Source of the DNA: Liolophura sinensis | Taxonomy: Eukaryota; Mollusca; Polyplacophora; Chitonida; Chitonidae | Length of the DNA: 64,000 bases | Direction of reading: 5' to 3' | Assembly (NCBI RefSeq): GCF_032854445.1 | Contig: NC_088302.1 | Span: 5,265,338-5,329,337 of the forward strand | Part shown: positions 13,801 to 25,900 of the stretch, in pieces | Position numbering within the stretch: position 1 is the stretch's first letter | Layout of the letters: each line of letters starts with the position of its first letter | Position numbers and translations under genes: made by a program | Notes under the pieces: generated by a model | What the model was told of the DNA's origin: nothing | Database searches by the model: none | The model's input: only the letters and a program-made list of their open reading frames with translations

Positions 13801-16708
13801 GCTACTAGTTGCTAGTGCCACAACAAATATCTATACCATTATGTGGAACTAAATTTCCACTCTAGTCATACTCATCCCAGCTAAATACACTGTACAAGTA
13901 ACTATAGAATAGGAACTTAGGAGAAATCCACCATCTCCCATGGACAATCATCTCACTTACCCAACAATGATCGCGCTGACAGTGCTAAATGAAATGAAAT
14001 GATTACATGACTTTATGGAGACAAACTGATATAAACATTGGTAGGCACTCCACACTTTCCAGACACAGCGACACATGCATGGTATGTAATTTGGCATTTC
14101 TGGACTATGAGTACATTTCAATGCTTACACAAAACAATGCATGCTGTATCAGATTCTGGGTGTAGAGGGTCTCACCATGACCCCTTAGAAAGCAGAAAGA
14201 GGAAGTAATTTCACAAAATCACTGAATTTGAACAATATACATGTACACTGTACTGAAAAATTAAAAACTGGTGAATGTGATAAAAATAGATTTACATATG
14301 ACAAGGTAAGTGTCACTTCAAGTTGTTAAATATGCCTTAAATGATACCATGAGAACTAGTGATGAGGAAAAAAATTTTAACACAATAAAAAAACACTACA
14401 TGCAGCATTAAATGATATTACAGCTTAATATGCAATGAACTGATATTAAGACTTCTCAAAGCGAAATCAGGTGATTGAATTTAAGTGAGGTTTTCCAATG
14501 ACATTTGAATTTAACTGCAGCCTGAGGCAAAATATTAATGAAAAGTTATATATACTCCAGCATAAAGAGCTAAGCATCTTATCACTCTCTGTACTGTCGA
14601 CATATGTCAGAAGACCTCATCATTTGCATGCATGGTTAGTTTGTAACTGTACATATATGAAATGTGTTAGGCATTAGCTGTTCATCGCTTGAAAATTGTT
14701 GCACACTATCATGAATAGTAGAATGTTTTAAACTCAAGAAAGCCAAAAAATAAAATATGGTTCATTCCCTCAGTATAAGGCTCTAACATGTAAGCAATGT
14801 TCGCATACATTTGAACGTGCAAAAAAAAAGGGGATATGATGTCAGAGTGCCAAGCTGCATACAGTATGGTCCACAAAATCTGCCTTAAAGTTCTAACATT
14901 TGATTTTGCCTTAAAAAGTCTTAACAGTATTAATAAAAGTACTGTGACATGCCGTTTTCAACCATCCATTCAGGTAATGCTAACAATCATGTATTTTAAT
15001 TCTGAGCTGTCTTTTTCTTTAAGCAGCTTTTTTGTGATGTATGACAAACAACACTTCCTAATCCCTTGTACATCTTGCTTTGCTATTATATTTTCAGATA
15101 AGGCAGACTAAGTGAAATTCAGACTGAAAAATTAAGTCAAGGTCAGGTATTCCATGTTCAGCATGTAAGTAACACCCACCACCCAATTTAGAACCCTTTC
15201 AAGACCCATAACTGTGCTGTGGTTATTACAACATGGCTGTAACTTCAGCAATTGCTGTGTTGTGAATCTGGGGCTGGCATGCCATTACAAAGTTCAAATA
15301 AATTAAAAGGTTGATGTCTGTTTTCAAAAATGTTTGAAATTCACCTGCCTCAACGTCTAATCATTGAACTGAAAAAGTCAGTCGGTCTGTTCCACAAAAC
15401 AATTTGTGGAATGAAGATGGGCTTTAAATCCATTATAAAACACCTGCACAGTCCAATTTTTGGTGTGAATCGAAGAGAATAGGACTTGTGTTACAACTTC
15501 GGCAAGTATTAGCTTATTCCCGAGGGGAAATGTTGTTGAAATCCACACAAATATTCCCTCCTCTCTCATGAAAATAGTTTTGTGCCGAGTTGGGTGCACT
15601 AAACTCTTGAAACCACATGCTAGAACAATATGAAAATCAACCTAACAAGAAAGGACCATGCAACCAGTCATAAATGACAAATTTAGCGCAATGGTTCCAT
15701 CGGTCATCGAGGATGCAGATTGGCTGGAACAACTGTCCAGTCAGTTGAGAGAGAAAAGCCACCTATAAAAATTTCAATCAAGACTTGCAGATGTCAACTG
15801 TGCAGTGGTCTTGGTATCCACGTTTTCTGCAAGTGGCCTCAGATACAATCCGGATTTTGGAAGCACCCAATACATTGCGCATGTACACTCTGATTTTGAA
15901 GAGAGAAAAGTCAACACTGAAATGGATTTATGATTGAAAAGATCTTTTTTCTCCTCAAACCACACAAGAAATGGATGCTTGCAGCTGTTTAAGAGTGGAT
16001 TTAAAAGTCCTCAAAGGACCGACGGAATTTTTCAGTTCAATGATTACACACTGAGGCAGGTATATATCAAAAATTGTTATAAATAGACCTCAACACTTAA
16101 TTTAATTGAAATTTAAATTAAAATTCATTGTTGACACCTCTTTTGGACTGCTGACATCATTTATAAAGGATTAATGGGACGCTTGGTGTGAAATGCCACA
16201 TGGTTTACCCATCAGCCACCTTGGGCTCCTTGCCTTCAGCACAGGATTACAAGAATGATACATTGCATGTCAGTTTTTCATTTACCAGTACTTAACTAGT
16301 GATTCTTAACTTTCAGTTTGGTTATATTTTTCTTGCTCATCAAGTGACAGGTTTTATTTGCTCTATCTTAGAACTCGACACACGTCTTTAATTTTATCAC
16401 TTATGTATAGGCCTAGATCAAAAATCCACTGGCAACCACCTGCTCGAAGGAAACAATCAGTTGCATTTTCGTCACGGATGATTCATAAGATCAACAGTTG
16501 CATGGATTTTATGAAACAAACAGTAATGACAGAAGTGCATGTTGAAAACAAAACTGCACTACTTAAAGCTGGCGTTTGGGAAGTGAATTCTCAGAAAATG
16601 ACAAGTGACATTTTCAGAAAGGGACACAAGGAAATTTAATTAATTAATTCTAAATTTTGTCTTACCATCTAGTCGTGTTAAGTCAGTATACTCAGATCTT
16701 CCGGTCAT
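946..16708 (-). CDS. ATP8A: P4-ATPase phospholipid flippase, ATP8A type, 5' part of gene (partial)
   Basis: P4-ATPases of the ATP8A group move aminophospholipids to the cytosolic leaflet. Only the N-terminal part is in the window. Exons in transcript order: 16708-16666 (start [14 protein letters not shown]), optional 7650-7605, 2466-2343, 1943-1844, 1490-1392, 991-946. Joining 16666 directly to 2466 is in frame (codon G|CG). Diagnostic sequence: NQISTAKYSF, then [15 protein letters not shown] leading into the first membrane helix, [29 protein letters not shown] and [11 protein letters not shown]. This block is typical of ATP8A rather than ATP8B, ATP10 or ATP11. The actuator, DKTG and later domains lie left of position 1. 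The gene diverges from EXOSC9. The N-terminal 30 or so residues are poorly conserved in this family, so the start is less sure than the exons from 2466 onward. Confidence 0.9.
2467..4745. other. ATP8A intron with decayed SINE fragments
   Basis: No coding exon was recognised. Stretches at about 3775-3850 and 4371-4445 (CATGCCAAAGACACCAGACATGAC-like) are weathered pieces of the SINE family seen at 53681-53960. Confidence 0.45.
4746..4800. repeat. (AT)n microsatellite
   Basis: Uninterrupted AT dinucleotides. The tract directly abuts the 3' end of a minus-strand retroelement remnant and may have formed as its tail. Confidence 0.95.
4801..6350 (-). pseudogene. Decayed Penelope-like retroelement (RT thumb and GIY-YIG-type C-terminus)
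   Basis: Minus-strand fragments in several frames read in order: [33 protein letters not shown] (about 6150-5950), then [21 protein letters not shown] (about 5880-5815), then [10 protein letters not shown] and YDVQYTGQT (about 5540-5380). This order matches invertebrate reverse transcriptases with a C-terminal GIY-YIG nuclease. A short conserved-looking 3' segment (about 4990-4805) precedes the AT tract. Stops and frameshifts show it is dead; the RT catalytic region is missing. It sits in an ATP8A intron on the same strand as the gene. Confidence 0.7.
6351..7604. other. ATP8A intron, no feature recognised
   Basis: A+T-rich unique sequence. No exon or clear repeat was found. Confidence 0.4.
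7605..7650 (-). other. candidate 46-nt cassette or alternative exon of ATP8A
   Basis: The segment has a pyrimidine-rich acceptor (ctttcag) and a GTGAGT donor. Its length is 46 nt, so including it shifts the frame. Read from exon 1 it gives [15 protein letters not shown] but meets a TGA soon after entering exon 2466-2343. Read from its own first ATG it gives [11 protein letters not shown] and joins the downstream exon in frame. Skipping it also gives an intact protein. It could be an alternative start exon, a poison exon, or it may need an extra exon not recognised here. Confidence 0.45.
7651..16665. other. Large ATP8A first intron
   Basis: About 9 kb with no recognised exon. It holds a decayed SINE piece near 8830-8960, a 42-bp duplicated segment (ACACAGCTTTCTGCTTCACA at about 12499 and 12593) and short simple repeats such as GTGCATTTAT near 10858. 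Open stretches at 15378-15599, 15774-15965 (minus) and 16358-16639 (plus) match nothing I know. A possible 15-nt micro-exon, 13974-13960, has a GTAAGT donor but only a weak acceptor. Confidence 0.4.
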
Positions 16709-16948
16709 TTCTCTTGCCCTGTTTGCAAATTACGGCTTCCAGGCTAAAAGCTGGCATCTAATATTTCTGTGAATGCATCCTGGTATCTTTCCGGGTGTCG
16801 CCGGTCGTCGCCATTTTGAAGGAAGCTGCCTCATTTTGGTGTACTCATAATTACAACTTCCGGTGAAAACATTGGCAGCACATGGCGATGTGATAATTTA
16901 CAGGAGTGGTACCACTTTGTCACGTTTTAGGGATCGCAAGACGAAAAC
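16709..16948. promoter_or_regulatory. putative bidirectional promoter between ATP8A and EXOSC9
   Basis: About 240 bp separate the two predicted start codons, which face away from each other. The interval contains ACTTCCGG near 16855-16862, an ETS/GABP-like site; CTTCCGG also occurs near 16698 just inside the ATP8A start. CGCCATTTT near 16809-16817 is the reverse complement of the YY1-like AAAATGGCG. I see no clear TATA box. These sites are common in divergent housekeeping promoters. Promoter function is inferred from layout and motifs. Confidence 0.6.
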
Positions 16949-19900
16949 ATGCGAGAAATACCTCTCTCATCATGCGAAAGGGATTTTATTTTAAAAACAA
17001 TAGCTGAAAAACAGGTGCGAAATGAATGGTTCGCATCTACGCTTCTATTTTCCACCTCCAAGTTGCCCGTTTTCAATTTTAGTACTTTTACGTCTGTGTA
17101 TTGATGTGGATGGTTCTTTTAATTTTGAGAAAACAAAATATGATCTGAATCACATAAAATCATATATATGCATTGTCTGATTTTATGTTAATAGTGGTAA
17201 TATATGCGGGGTGCAAAGGCCCTGAAAATAGAGAAAATACCCCATTGATTTATATATTTGTTTATTTATTTGATTGCTGTTTTACGCCATACTCAAGAAT
17301 ATTTCACTTATACGACGGCAACCAGCATTATGGTGGGAGGAAACTGGGCTGAGCCCTGGGGAAACCCATGACTGTCCGCAGACTGCTGTCAGACCTTCCC
17401 ATGTACGGCAAGAGAGGAAGCCAACATGAGCTGGACTTGAACTCATACAAACTGCATTAGTGAGAAGCCCTCAGGTCATTACCCTACGCTAGCATGCTTA
17501 CCCACCAAGCCACAGAGGCCCCTTGATTGAGATAAAACTTACATTTATTACTTTCATGGATAACACTGCGGCCACCTGAAATCGCCATTTGTGGATACCT
17601 GGGCACTGCTATTCTGGGGTTTTCTCCATTCCTTGTTTTCATTCCGGTCATGAGCTAGTCTGATCAATAATACATGGTATACTTACCTGGGTATTAAGAT
17701 TTCCATGATGGATTTAGTGTCATAAATTTTGTTTATCTAAGTACCCGTTTGGTTGGTGATGCATCAGAAGCTGGTAAAATATTACATAGAACAAAATCTC
17801 AGAGATTCACTCAGTGGCCATGGGTCATACCTCAACAAAACCTAAGAAAGGATAAACCAAGTAACTGTTTATGATTAATGTATATGTCATTGTGGACTGT
17901 ACTGTTACTATGGCAACATATGTCATTGTGGACTGTGCTGTTACTATGGCAACATATGTCATTGTGGACTGTGCTGTTACTATGGCAGCATGTGTCATTG
18001 TGGACTGGACTGTTACTGTGGCAATATATGTCATTGCGGACTGTACTGTTACTAAGGCAACGTGTCATTGTGGACCATACTGTTGAAGACAAGTGCAACA
18101 GTAGGCCACTTCAGAGCATGTGTATTCTGACAACAACACCGTAGTTATCTGGGTAAAATGGTGATATTAAGATAACTGTAATTTGGACAGGCTCTTAAAT
18201 GTTCTAAGCAAAATTTATCTGACTCTATCTGTACACAACGAGCATGTGGAAGTGTGTTAAAATAACATTACATGTATGTTCTTAAGTTTTATTTAAAAAT
18301 TTCAAAATCATATTTGTTTTGCTTGAGTAATTTGAGCACAACAATAAGGTTTGCGAGTGAACACATATCCTGCTCATTTAATTAGATATAGCATGATATA
18401 GTGTGTTTATAGGAAACAGAGTCATATTTTTGTGTGTCACTCACTTGTCTGACTTGTGGTCTTCTTCATAAGCAGAGACTTGATGGGAGGCAGCCTTATG
18501 ACTACAGGAAGATGAAGATAAGCTTTGGATTAGACAGAGGATGCAGCCAAGTGGAGATAGGAGATACACGGTATAATAAAGAGAAATATACATGATATGA
18601 TGAAGATAACAAATGAGATGGAGGCTATAATAAGCAGATCGAGGATTTTATACTATTGATGTGGCTATATATATTTTTCAGTGCTTTACACTGTATCTTT
18701 GATAATACATTTCCTTATTAGCTCATAATATGAAAAATAGTAAAAATATATTGTTGATGAAGTGTTTATGTGTACAGGTGCTTGGCTCAGGTGTCAGGAG
18801 AAATCACAGCCCCCAAACAAACCCGTCCAACAGATGGCATCCTCTTCACCAATGTGGAGTTATCTCCTATGGCGTGTCCCAGCTTTGAACCTGGAAGGTA
18901 ATTAAGCACAATGAAGTATGTATTTCTGTGTAGTGGCAACTGGGGTCCAAGCTAAACTATCCATTGCTCTCATTGTTTGATTTTGGAAACACAGCTACAT
19001 TGGTTGGATTGAATCCAACTGATATAATTTTATCAGTCCACACAGAATAGTCTTCAGAATGTGTTTGAATAAACACCCAGGAAACCTGCGAAAAGGTTGA
19101 AGAATTGCAATAATCTGACAAAATTAACATGGTTGAAATAGGTAAAATAAGAGAAAACTGGAAATGAGAAGACCTGATGTCAAATTCTGGCTAAATCTGT
19201 GTACCAGAACAAAGAATGAACTATACAGGTTAAGTCTGAATTACTTTAGATGGGAAAGGTTAACCATTGTTACTCCACTATAAAAGAGAGTAAACATATG
19301 TGATGAATGTAACATGACAGTGTTTGATTGTATCATATGCTTGCATAGATTTGCTTCTTTGAGAAAAATAATTAAAGTGTCTGCTTGACTGATAAAAGGA
19401 TATTTTTTTTCTTAATGTTATTGAGGTTTTTCCTACGTGAGACACACAAAGAGACAAAGTAACTGTGAAACAAGACTGTTTTTAGAACTCAATCATTTCT
19501 TAATTTTCAGATTGTCAGACTTTGGTGTGGAACTAAATCGTTTGTTGGAACGGTGCCTGAAGGAGTCCAGGTGTATTGATACAGAATCATTATGTATTGT
19601 AGCAGGGGAAAAGGTGTGTATGTACAGTGGTTTGACTTAGAAGGTGTCCAGGTGTATTGATACACAGTCGTTATGTATTGTGACAAGGGAAAAGGTGTGT
19701 ATGTAAAAAGGTTTGATTTAGAAGGTATCCAGGTGTATTGATACAGAGTCGTTATGTATTATGGCAGGGGAAAGGTGTGTATGTACAATGGTTTGATTCT
19801 GAAGGAGACCAGGTGTATTGATACAGTCATTATGTATTATGGCAAGGGAAAAGGTGTGTATGTACAATAGTTTGATTTTGAAGGCGACCCGATGTATTGA

Positions 19901-22900
19901 TGCAGAGTCATTATGTATTGTGACAGGGGAAAAGTGTGTATGTACAATGGTTTGATTCTAAAGGAGACCAGATGTATTGATACAGAGTCGTCATGTATTG
20001 TGACAGGGGAAAAGGTGTGTATGTACAAGATTTGATTTTGAAGGAGCCCAGTTGTATTGATTCAGTCGTTAAGTATTGTGGTGGGGAAAAAGGTGTGCAT
20101 GTAAAATTGTTGATTTTGAAGGAGCCCAGTTGTATTGATACTGGTTAGTTCATTTTTTAGCAGGAGAAACTATTTGTAATTTATTCTTTCATGTCTGTGT
20201 GTTTAGGTGTGGACCATACGAGTTGATGTCCATGTACTGAACCATGAGGGGAATCTACTGGACTGTGTTAGTGTGGCTGCGATCACAGCACTGGCACATT
20301 TCAGGTAAGACTGACCAGTGGACATTTTCTGTTTTCCTACTTGTTGCCCACATTCTTATGTCTTACCTGTTTCTGACTACAAATCTGCTGCCATCTTATG
20401 TCTTTCTCTGCTTTTAAAATTTGAGTGTCATTAAAGACACACTATTGAGAAGCCCTAACTGGTCATGTCTTGTAATAGGTTCTCTGTGAAGATCATTGCA
20501 GTCATGTTTGAATCATCTTTTCTGTCAGGTGTGCCAGAATTTCATGTCCAGTTTGTCTGCCATCATATAAGTGTAATGTGCCTGAGTATAACAAATAATC
20601 ACCAATCAAATATACATACGAAAACATTTTTGAAAAAATGTAGCATAGCGTATGATCATCTGGTTGCCGTAATTTGCACAAATTCATTCTATTTTCTTAA
20701 CCACTTTATCTCATAGGCCATGTGTAAAAATACTCAAGTTGATAAAACAGAAATATATCTGTATACAAACACAGTTGTTTAAGTAAATACACAATGTATG
20801 CATGTGTGTTTATCAAAGTTAAGAAGGCCTGATGTTTTGTCTGTTCTAGGAGGCCTGATGTGACTGTGAATGGAGATGAGGTTACAGTGGTAAGTACAGG
20901 CAGGTAGTTACATATACATTTGTAAATCTTCAACATTTTCAACCTTCAAAGCTGTTTTTTAGTGGAATTTCTGCTTACAATTATTATGAAAATAACGCTG
21001 AAATCATTGGTTTGTGTCACCAAAGGTGCAAGCTTCCTGTGCAGATTATTTCTCTAAACCACATGGTACTATCAGAATGTTTGGAAATATCTGTTGTAGA
21101 CATTTTTGAAAAGTTGAAGAATTAAGGTACATTTACATGCGTATTGTTCGGTAATTGTAAGCAACAGAGGCCAATTCCATGAAGTCCCCTCTGACTTAAG
21201 TCAAAATATTAAACTTCATCATAATGCTTAGTTTTTTGTGCTGGAAATTAAATTTTCACACATTTGTCTCAAGAGCCTTTGGCTGGAATGTCCCACAAGA
21301 GGTGAGTAAAATTTTAATTTCTTGGGTTAAAAAATAGTCTCTCTAAAATCGTGCTGGTATTTCAGATTTTGACTTAAGTCAGAAACTGTGTTATGGAATT
21401 GATCCCGGTCATCTGTGCAATTATCTGTGCTTAGTACTGTGCATAGGTTTGACCAGCTACAGCCACAGAGCAATGAGCAATAACCAATGAGGTTTTATGT
21501 TTCAGTTGTGGTCTCGCTCATTTTTGAGGTTTTAAGTTAGCAGTTTTGTCAGGCACCTGGCAAAGGTGGTTGGTTTACTATAGCCACTCTCCTCCCTCCT
21601 AAAGTGAAAAATTAAATTCATAAATGAATAAATATTTTAACAGCTTTTTATTTTTTGAAGAACTGAAATTGTACAAGTCTTTATCATACCTCCATTGATC
21701 TCTCCTGACATCTGATTTTTTTTATTTTTTTTTTCGCCCAGCATCCTGTTGAGGAGAAGAACCCTGTACCCCTCAGTGTACTGCACATGCCTCTTACAGT
21801 CACATTCGGATTCTTCGAGCAAGGGTATGGTAGTTCATGAGTATTGTGTTATATTCTGGTTGGTCACCTTTCAGTCGCTATAACATTGTATTTGGAGAGG
21901 AAGAATGTTCCCCATGCAAACAGTTAACTAAAAGTAAAATCTGTGCAGTGTTTCATTGTAAGGTCAAAGGCCCAGCACTGGCTGAGTTAACCAAATCAGC
22001 CCTCACCACTGAGGTCATGTGTTCAAATCCAGCTCCTGATGTTTTGTAAAGAAGATTGCCAGGTGTTTGTGGAAGGCTAGTTGTTTCAATCACGCTGTGC
22101 TAGGATTTTTGTACCAGTAAACCTGATTTCAGTTTCTTGAAAAGAAATCTTTACAGCACATGAATGAAATAAAGTTACAAAACTTATAGGTTTTCAGTGG
22201 TGAAGTTTTCTGTTCATGTACACTTACCCTAGAAGCCATAATGCATATTGGAGAAATCTCACCAAAACGCTGAATAGAAAACCAGGTAGGAATAACACAG
22301 AATACTGAGGATAAAGTTATCATGTCATGGTTTGTTGTACAGGCGATATTTACTGGTGGACCCTCTGAGGAAGGAGGAGTTAGTGATGGATGGCCAGATG
22401 GTGATAGGGATGAACAAACACAGAGAGATCTGTACACTACAGATGACTGGGGACATGCTGCTGCTCAAAGACCAGGTAAACATGGGTATTCAGTATAGAC
22501 AGGTAGACATCACATGGCACAAAGACCAGGTACACAAGCACAGAGAAGTCTGTACACTACAGATGACTGGGGACATGCTGCTGCTCAAAGACCAGATAAA
22601 CATGGGCATACAGTATAGACAGGTAGACATCACATGCCACAAAGACCAGGTACACAAGCACAGAGAAGTCTGTACACTACAGATGACTGGGGACATGCTG
22701 CTGCTCAAAGACCAGGTAAACATGGGCATACAGTATAGACAGGTAGACATCACATGGCACAAAGACCAGGTACACAAGCACAGAGAAGTCTGTACACTAC
22801 AGATGACTGGGGACATGCAGCTGCTCAAAGACCAGATAAACATGGGTATTCAGTATAGACAGGTAGACATCACATGGCACAAAGACCAGGTACACAAGCA

Positions 22901-25900
22901 CAGAGAGATCTGTACACTACAGATGACTGGGGACATGCTGCTGCTCAAAGACCAGATAAACATGGGTATTCAGTACAGACAGGTAGACATCACATGGCAC
23001 AAAGACCAGGTACACAAGCACAGAGAGATCTGTACACTACAGATGACTGGGGACATGCTGCTGCTCAAAGACCAGATAAACATGGGTATTCAGTATAGAC
23101 AGGTAGACATCACATGGCACAAAGACCAGGTACACAAGCACAGAGAAGTCTGTACACTACAGATGACTGGGGACATGCTGCTGCTCAAAGACCAGATAAA
23201 CATGGGTATTCAGTATAGACAGGTAGACATCACATGGCACAAAGACCAGGTACACAAGCACAGAGAGATCTGTACACTACAGATGACTGGGGACATGCTG
23301 CTGCTCAAAGACCAGATAAACATGGGTATTCAGTATAGACAGGTAGACATCACATGGCACAAAGACCAGGTACACAAGCACAGAGAAGTCTGTACACTAC
23401 AGATGACTGGGGACATGCTGCTGCTCAAAGACCAGGTAAACATGGGTATTCAGTACAGACAGGTAGACATCACATGCCACAAAGACCAGGTACACAAGCA
23501 CAGAGAAGTCTGTACACTACAGATGACTGGGGACATGCTGCTGCTCAAAGACCAGGTAAACATGGGTATTCAGTATAGACAGGTAGACATCACATGGCAC
23601 AAAGACCAGGTACACAAGCACAGAGAAGTCTGTACACTACAGATGACTGGGGACATGCTGCTGCTCAAAGACCAGATAAACATGGGTATTCAGTTCAGAC
23701 AGGTAGACATCACATGGCACAAAGACCAGGTACACAAGCACAGAGAAGTCTGTACACTACAGATGACTGGGGACATGCTGCTGCTCAAAGACCAGATAAA
23801 CATGGGTATTCAGTATAGACAGGTAGACATCACATGGCACAAAGACCAGGTACACAAGCACAGAGAAGTCTGTACACTACAGATGACTGGGGACCTGCTG
23901 CTGCTCAAAGACCAGATAAACATGGGCATACAGTATAGACAGGTAGACATCACATGCCACAAAGACCAGGTACACAAGCACAGAGAAGTCTGTACACTAC
24001 AGATGACTGGGGACATGCAGCTGCTCAAAGACCAGATAAACATGGGCATACAGTATAGACAGGTAGACATCACATGGCACAAAGACCAGGTACACATGTG
24101 CATACAGTATAGACAGACATCACATGCCACAAAGACAAGGTACACATGTGTAAATAGTTCTGACAGGCAGACAGCACATGCCACAAAGACCAGGTACACA
24201 TTTGCATACAGTATAAACAGACAGACATTAAACGCTACAAATACCAGGTGCACATGAGAATAGTTCAGACAGGCAGACATCACATGCCACAAAGACCGGG
24301 TACACGTGTAAATAGTTCGAACAGGCAGGCATTATATGCCACAAAGACTAGGTACACATGTGCATACAGTATAGACAGGTAGACATCACATGGCACAAAG
24401 ACCATGTTCAAAAGCACAGAGAAGTCTGCACCCTACAGATGACTGGGGACATGCTGCTGCGCAAAGACCAGGTAAACATGTGTTTACAGTATAGACAGGT
24501 ATACATCACATACTTCACAAAGACGGGGTACATGGGCACAAAGAAATCTGTGCACTACAGATGACCTGGGACATGTTGCTGCTCAAAGACAAGGAAAATA
24601 TGTGTAAATAGTTTAGACAGGTAGACATCACATGCCACAAAGACCAGGTACACAAGCACGGAGAAGTCTGTACACTACAGATGACTGGCGACATGCTGCT
24701 GCTCAGAGACATGGTACACATGTGTAAATAGTTCATACAGGCAGACATCACATGCCACAAAGACCAGGTACACATGTGCATAGACAGGTAGACATCACAT
24801 GCCAGAAAGACCAAGTAAATTTATTTATTTATTTATTTATTTGATTGGTGTTTTACGCCGAACTCAAGAATATTTCACTTATATGACGGCGGCCAGCATT
24901 ATGGTGGGTGGAAACTGGGGAGAGCCCGGGGAAAACCCACAACCATCCACAGGTTGCTGACAGACCTTCCCACGTATGGCCAGAGAGAAAGCCAGCATGA
25001 ACTGGACTTGAACTCACAGGGACCGCATTGGTGAGAGACTCCTGGGTCATTATGCTGCGCTAGTGTGCTAACCAACTGAGCCACGGAGGCCCCAGACCAA
25101 GTAAACATGTGTAAATAATTAAGATAGGCAGACATCACATGCCTCAAAGACCAGGTAAACATGTGTATACAGTATAGACAGGTAGACATCACATACTGCA
25201 CAAAGACCAGGTACATGGGCACTAAGAAATCTGAACACTACAGATGACCGGGGACATGCTGCTGCTCAAAGACAGGGTACACATGTGTAATTAGTTAAGA
25301 CAGGCAGACAAACAGTTACAAAGACCAGTTACACATGTGTTAACAGTTCTGACAGGCAGACATCACATGCCACAAAGACCAGGTACATGTGTATATACAG
25401 GTAGAGATCACATGCCACAAAGGCCAGGAACACATGTGCATGCAGTATAGACAGACAGGCAGACATGACATGCCACAAAGACCAGGTACACATTTGCATA
25501 CAGTATAGACAGGTAGATATCACATGCCACAAAGACCCGATAAACATGTGTAAATAGTTCAGACAGGTAGACATCACATGCGACAAAGACCAGGCAAACT
25601 TGTAAATAGTTCAGACAGGCAGACATCACATGCCACAAAGACCAGGTACACATTTTGTCAAGCCTACTGTACATTTCTATAGATATTGCGTACTGCTGAA
25701 AGACCAGGCCCGCATGTGCTACTGACTTTCTCAGAGTTTAATATTGCTTTATTTGATTAACAGATGTCATTGTTAAATTTTTAAATCAGCAATCACATTC
25801 AAATTACCCTGTTTGCATTAAAACATCAACATTGTTTGAACAGGTGTTGAGATGCTCCAATATTGCTGTTGTAAAAGTCACAGAGATTACAGAACTGATA

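Noticed and set aside
16358-16639. 93-codon open frame upstream of the ATP8A start
   Set aside because: No recognisable family, no clear start context, and it lies antisense in the first ATP8A intron.
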